This document shows positions 61,303-64,000 of a stretch of 64,000 nt of DNA, in pieces. Origin of the DNA: Thalassospira profundimaris (GTDB lineage: Bacteria > Pseudomonadota > Alphaproteobacteria > Rhodospirillales > Thalassospiraceae); contig NZ_JPWH01000022.1 in assembly GCF_003326755.1 (NCBI RefSeq), forward strand, positions 1 through 64,000, read 5' to 3'. Under the pieces are notes generated by a model, which worked only from the letters and a program-made list of their open reading frames with translations, had not been told where the DNA came from and made no database searches. The stretch's first letter is position 1, and each line of letters begins with the position of its first letter. Position numbers and translations under genes: made by a program.

Positions 61303-62151
61303 GTGATAGACGGGTTCGACGACATCACCTTACATCGATTTGCCTTCCATATCATGGCAATGATCCTTTTGGGATGCCTTGCTTTATTGCCGCGTGCCAG
61401 CCACGCGCACACGCTTGTCATTGAAGGTCTCGCAGAACCCCCGTTAAAATGGTCCCGTTTCGGAAAACCCCAGGGCATTGATGTTGACATCCTGACCGAA
61501 GTGCTGCGCGAAATGGGCATCGATGACTATGTTTTTCGTTTTGTCGATAGTGGCCGACGCCTGCTGCGCAATGCCGAAACAGGGGAATCCGACATTGTCA
61601 TGAGCCTTTCGCGCAATGATACGCGCGAGAAGTATCTTTTATATCCCGCAGAATCGCATATCTCGCTGGATTGGCGATTTGCCGTTCGCGCTGCGGACCG
61701 GGACTATATTCACTATGACACGCTCGACGATCTCGCCCCCTATCGTATTGGCGCAGCGGCAGGATATTCCTATACACCAGCCTTCTGGGAATCGGATCTC
61801 GATATCATCACGGTTGCCCGCAACGACCTGTTAATCCCGATGCTCCTGGAAAACAGGGTCGATGTGGTGCCGGTCAACTACCTGACAACCGTTTACAGTG
61901 CCGTGCAAAAAGGATGGCGCAACAAAATCGCGTTTTTGCCCCACCCCTTGCGGCGCGCGCGTTATTATAACCCCTTCAGTCGAGCCTCCGTTTATCCCGA
62001 CAAGGCCCTGTTCCTGCGCCGATATGACGAAATCATCCGCGAAATGCGCGAAGATGGCCGACTGGAGGCAATCGTTGCACACTATATTGGCCCCAACCGT
62101 ATTGAGGGTGCACACCAAAGCCTGACAGGCCCACAAACCAGCACGCAGTAA
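61303..62151 (+). CDS. Family-3 extracellular solute-binding protein
   Basis: A 282-residue protein of the SBP_bac_3 family with a signal sequence (cleavage expected after ASHA, about residue 35). PLKWSRFGKPQGIDVDILTEVLREMGI and TREKYLLYPAESHISLDWRFAVR are typical. It binds a small polar ligand, perhaps an amino acid, but no ABC permease or ATPase is nearby, so it may be a stand-alone sensor or scavenger. Start GTG at 61303 gives a basic n-region; ATG at 61354 is the alternative. Confidence 0.85.
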   Translation: MIDGFDDITLHRFAFHIMAMILLGCLALLPRASHAHTLVIEGLAEPPLKWSRFGKPQGIDVDILTEVLREMGIDDYVFRFVDSGRRLLRNAETGESDIVMSLSRNDTREKYLLYPAESHISLDWRFAVRAADRDYIHYDTLDDLAPYRIGAAAGYSYTPAFWESDLDIITVARNDLLIPMLLENRVDVVPVNYLTTVYSAVQKGWRNKIAFLPHPLRRARYYNPFSRASVYPDKALFLRRYDEIIREMREDGRLEAIVAHYIGPNRIEGAHQSLTGPQTSTQ

Positions 62152-62171
62152 CAGACACAGAACAAACAGGC

Positions 62172-64000
62172 CTACATGAAGCTATAGGGGTCAATATCGA
62201 CCTGCACCCGCACACTGCCCGGCGTTTTCACCCGGCTGAGCCAATCCTGGATCACTGCCTGCACCCTGACCGATTTATCGGTGCGCAGCAAAAACCGCCG
62301 ACGGAAGCGCCCGCGCAATAATGACAGCGGCGCCGGAGCCGGGCCCAGTACCACAATACCCTCGCCGCGCGGTGCAACCCGGCCAATCCGCCAGGCGGCT
62401 TCATCAACCTCGTTTTCCTTTTTCCCGGAAACAATCAGGGCTGCCAGCTTGCCATGCGGCGGCATGCCGTATTTCATCCGTTCCGAAAGCTCGACCTTGT
62501 CAAACGCCTCGCGGTCGCCCGCCGCGATCGCCTTGATCACTCGGTTATTCGGGTCCGCCGTTTGCAACAGCACGGTGCCCGGTCGCTCCCCACGCCCCGC
62601 ACGCCCTGCCACCTGGGTCAACAATTGATAACTCCGCTCTGCAGCACGTAAATCCCCGCCCGCCAGCCCCAAATCAGCATCAATCACACCGACCAGCGTC
62701 AGCATGGGGAAATGATAGCCCTTGGCCAAAATCTGGGTGCCAATCAAAAGGTCAACCTCATGGTTGTGCACCCGCTCCACCAGCGCGGCGGCCGCCTTGG
62801 GCCCGGCAATGTTGTCTGATGTCGCCACCTCGACTTTCAAATCCGGGAAGGTTTGGATGGCCTCTTCATACAGGCGTTCCACCCCCGGGCCACAGGGGGC
62901 AAGTTTTTCTTCCGCCCCGCAGGCCGGGCAAGCATCGGGGATTTTGGCCGAATATCCACAATGATGACACTGCAACTTGCCCCAGGCCCGATGCTCCACC
63001 AGCCAGGCGGTACAATTGGGGCACTGAAAACGATGCCCGCAGGCCCGGCACAGGGTTAAGGGCGCATATCCCCGCCGGTTCAAAAACAGCATCGCCTGTT
63101 CACCGGCCTCAAAGGTTTCCACCAGCCTTTGTTTCAGGGTCGGGGTGATCCAGCGTTGCCGTTCGGGTTTATCCACCCGGATATCGACAATCTCGACACT
63201 GGGCAACACGGCAACCCCGTGGCGCTGGCCCAGCACCACACTTTCATACCGCCCGGCTTCCACATTCGCCAGAGTTTCAAGCGAGGGTGTCGCGGATGCC
63301 AGCATCACCGGAAATCCCCCCAAATGCCCGCGGGCGACGGCCATATCGCGCGCATGATAAATCACACCATCTTCCTGCTTGAAGGCATGTTCGTGTTCTT
63401 CGTCCACCACAATCAGGCCAAGGTCACGATAGGGCAAAAACAGGGCAGATCGCGCCCCAACCACCAACCGGGCAGAACCATCGGCCACCGCGCGCCAGGT
63501 TTCGCGCCGTCGCGCCTGCCCGACTTCGGAATGCCAAAGTGCCGGTTCTACGCCAAAGCGGTCACGAAACCGCTGCAACCACTGTGCCGAAAGGGCAATT
63601 TCGGGCAGCAGCACCAAAACCTGCTTGTCCTGGGCCAGGGCGGCGCGCACGGCTTCAAAATAAACCTCGGTCTTGCCTGACCCGGTGACACCATCAATCA
63701 AAATGGTGGAAAACCCGCCTGCCGCGACCTTTTCACATAAAAGATCGGCAGCCTTTTCCTGATCTTCCGACAGGTCCGGGCGCGGGATGGATAAATCCGG
63801 CAGGGCAAAGGGCGATGGTGGCGCGACCTGTTCGCGCCGTACCATACCTGCCTCCACCAGCCCCTTGAGCACGCTGGCAGTGGTGCCGGTTTCCTGCAAA
63901 ATATCGGCCTGCTCCAGCGACGGGTGATCGGCCAGCAGCGATAGAATGCGTTTGCGCGCCGGTGTCATACGAATATTGGCCTGCGACTCGGTGAGGCCAT
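62172..64000 (-). CDS. priA: Primosomal protein N' (replication restart helicase), N-terminus off the window
   Basis: PriA restarts stalled replication forks. The visible part, about 608 residues, contains Walker A GVTGSGKTEVY, the DEEH box (VDEEHEHAFKQED), the two zinc clusters (CRACGHRFQCPNC and CHHCGYSAKIPDACPACG) and the helicase C domain. The frame stays open through 64000, so the N-terminal 3'-DNA-binding domain lies to the right of the window. It converges on the solute-binding gene with 20 bases between stops. Confidence 0.95.
   Translation of the reverse strand, partial: GLTESQANIRMTPARKRILSLLADHPSLEQADILQETGTTASVLKGLVEAGMVRREQVAPPSPFALPDLSIPRPDLSEDQEKAADLLCEKVAAGGFSTILIDGVTGSGKTEVYFEAVRAALAQDKQVLVLLPEIALSAQWLQRFRDRFGVEPALWHSEVGQARRRETWRAVADGSARLVVGARSALFLPYRDLGLIVVDEEHEHAFKQEDGVIYHARDMAVARGHLGGFPVMLASATPSLETLANVEAGRYESVVLGQRHGVAVLPSVEIVDIRVDKPERQRWITPTLKQRLVETFEAGEQAMLFLNRRGYAPLTLCRACGHRFQCPNCTAWLVEHRAWGKLQCHHCGYSAKIPDACPACGAEEKLAPCGPGVERLYEEAIQTFPDLKVEVATSDNIAGPKAAAALVERVHNHEVDLLIGTQILAKGYHFPMLTLVGVIDADLGLAGGDLRAAERSYQLLTQVAGRAGRGERPGTVLLQTADPNNRVIKAIAAGDREAFDKVELSERMKYGMPPHGKLAALIVSGKKENEVDEAAWRIGRVAPRGEGIVVLGPAPAPLSLLRGRFRRRFLLRTDKSVRVQAVIQDWLSRVKTPGSVRVQVDIDPYSFM

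Overview
This 64 kb window is a stretch of ordinary bacterial chromosome, almost certainly from an alphaproteobacterium. The F1 ATP synthase genes stand alone as atpHAGDC, the leucine genes run leuC-leuD-leuB, there is a SmoEFGK-type polyol ABC operon, and the chemoreceptors have alphaproteobacterial architecture. The gene set and proteins look most like Rhodospirillales and in particular Thalassospira, but that assignment is from memory of these families and is inference. I saw no rRNA, tRNA, IS element, CRISPR array or prophage. About 55 protein genes are supported, including one (priA) cut by the right edge.

Layout. 0-4 kb: leucine biosynthesis (leuC, an unknown 62-residue protein, leuD, a terminator hairpin, leuB). 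4-9.6 kb: a large unknown membrane-anchored protein; an ECF41 sigma factor with its carboxymuconolactone decarboxylase-like partner and a recognisable ECF41 promoter; a toxin-antitoxin pair (excisionase-like antitoxin plus PIN toxin); an unknown 145-residue protein. 9.7-12.3 kb: cyclopropane fatty acid synthase and aspartate-semialdehyde dehydrogenase, divergent. 12.4-18.7 kb: a SorC-type regulator and a polyol ABC transporter operon ending in a galactitol-dehydrogenase-like SDR. 18.7-28.5 kb: YcaQ-like glycosylase, folD with DUF167 and YggT genes, an Fe(III)/phosphonate-type ABC operon, DNA-3-methyladenine glycosylase Tag, a LacI-type regulator and AlkB. 29-33.2 kb: a soluble PAS chemoreceptor and an arsRCHB arsenic resistance operon. 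33.3-41.8 kb: a three-gene RND efflux operon and a chemoreceptor with a C-terminal PilZ domain. 42.2-44.2 kb: AraC regulator with AzlC/AzlD amino acid exporter. 44.4-54.2 kb: prfC, phoH, thiC behind a TPP riboswitch, a cation diffusion facilitator, ccmF and ccmI. 54.2-64 kb: a structured intergenic region, a CheY-like protein, the ATP synthase F1 operon, a MazG-like protein, an extracellular solute-binding protein and priA.

The regulatory content is the richest part. An ECF41-type promoter sits upstream of the CMD-sigma pair. A 28-base perfect inverted repeat (two 14-base arms) covers the -10 and start codon of arsR, which looks leaderless. A TPP riboswitch precedes thiC. A LacI-type palindrome and an unassigned plus-strand terminator lie between lacI and alkB and could mark a small RNA. 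No clearly novel large defence or biosynthetic system is visible. The best [13 protein letters not shown] something undescribed are the leucine-operon 62-residue protein, the possible lacI-alkB small RNA, the structured 54.2-54.7 kb region, and the PilZ chemoreceptor with a degenerate c-di-GMP motif.
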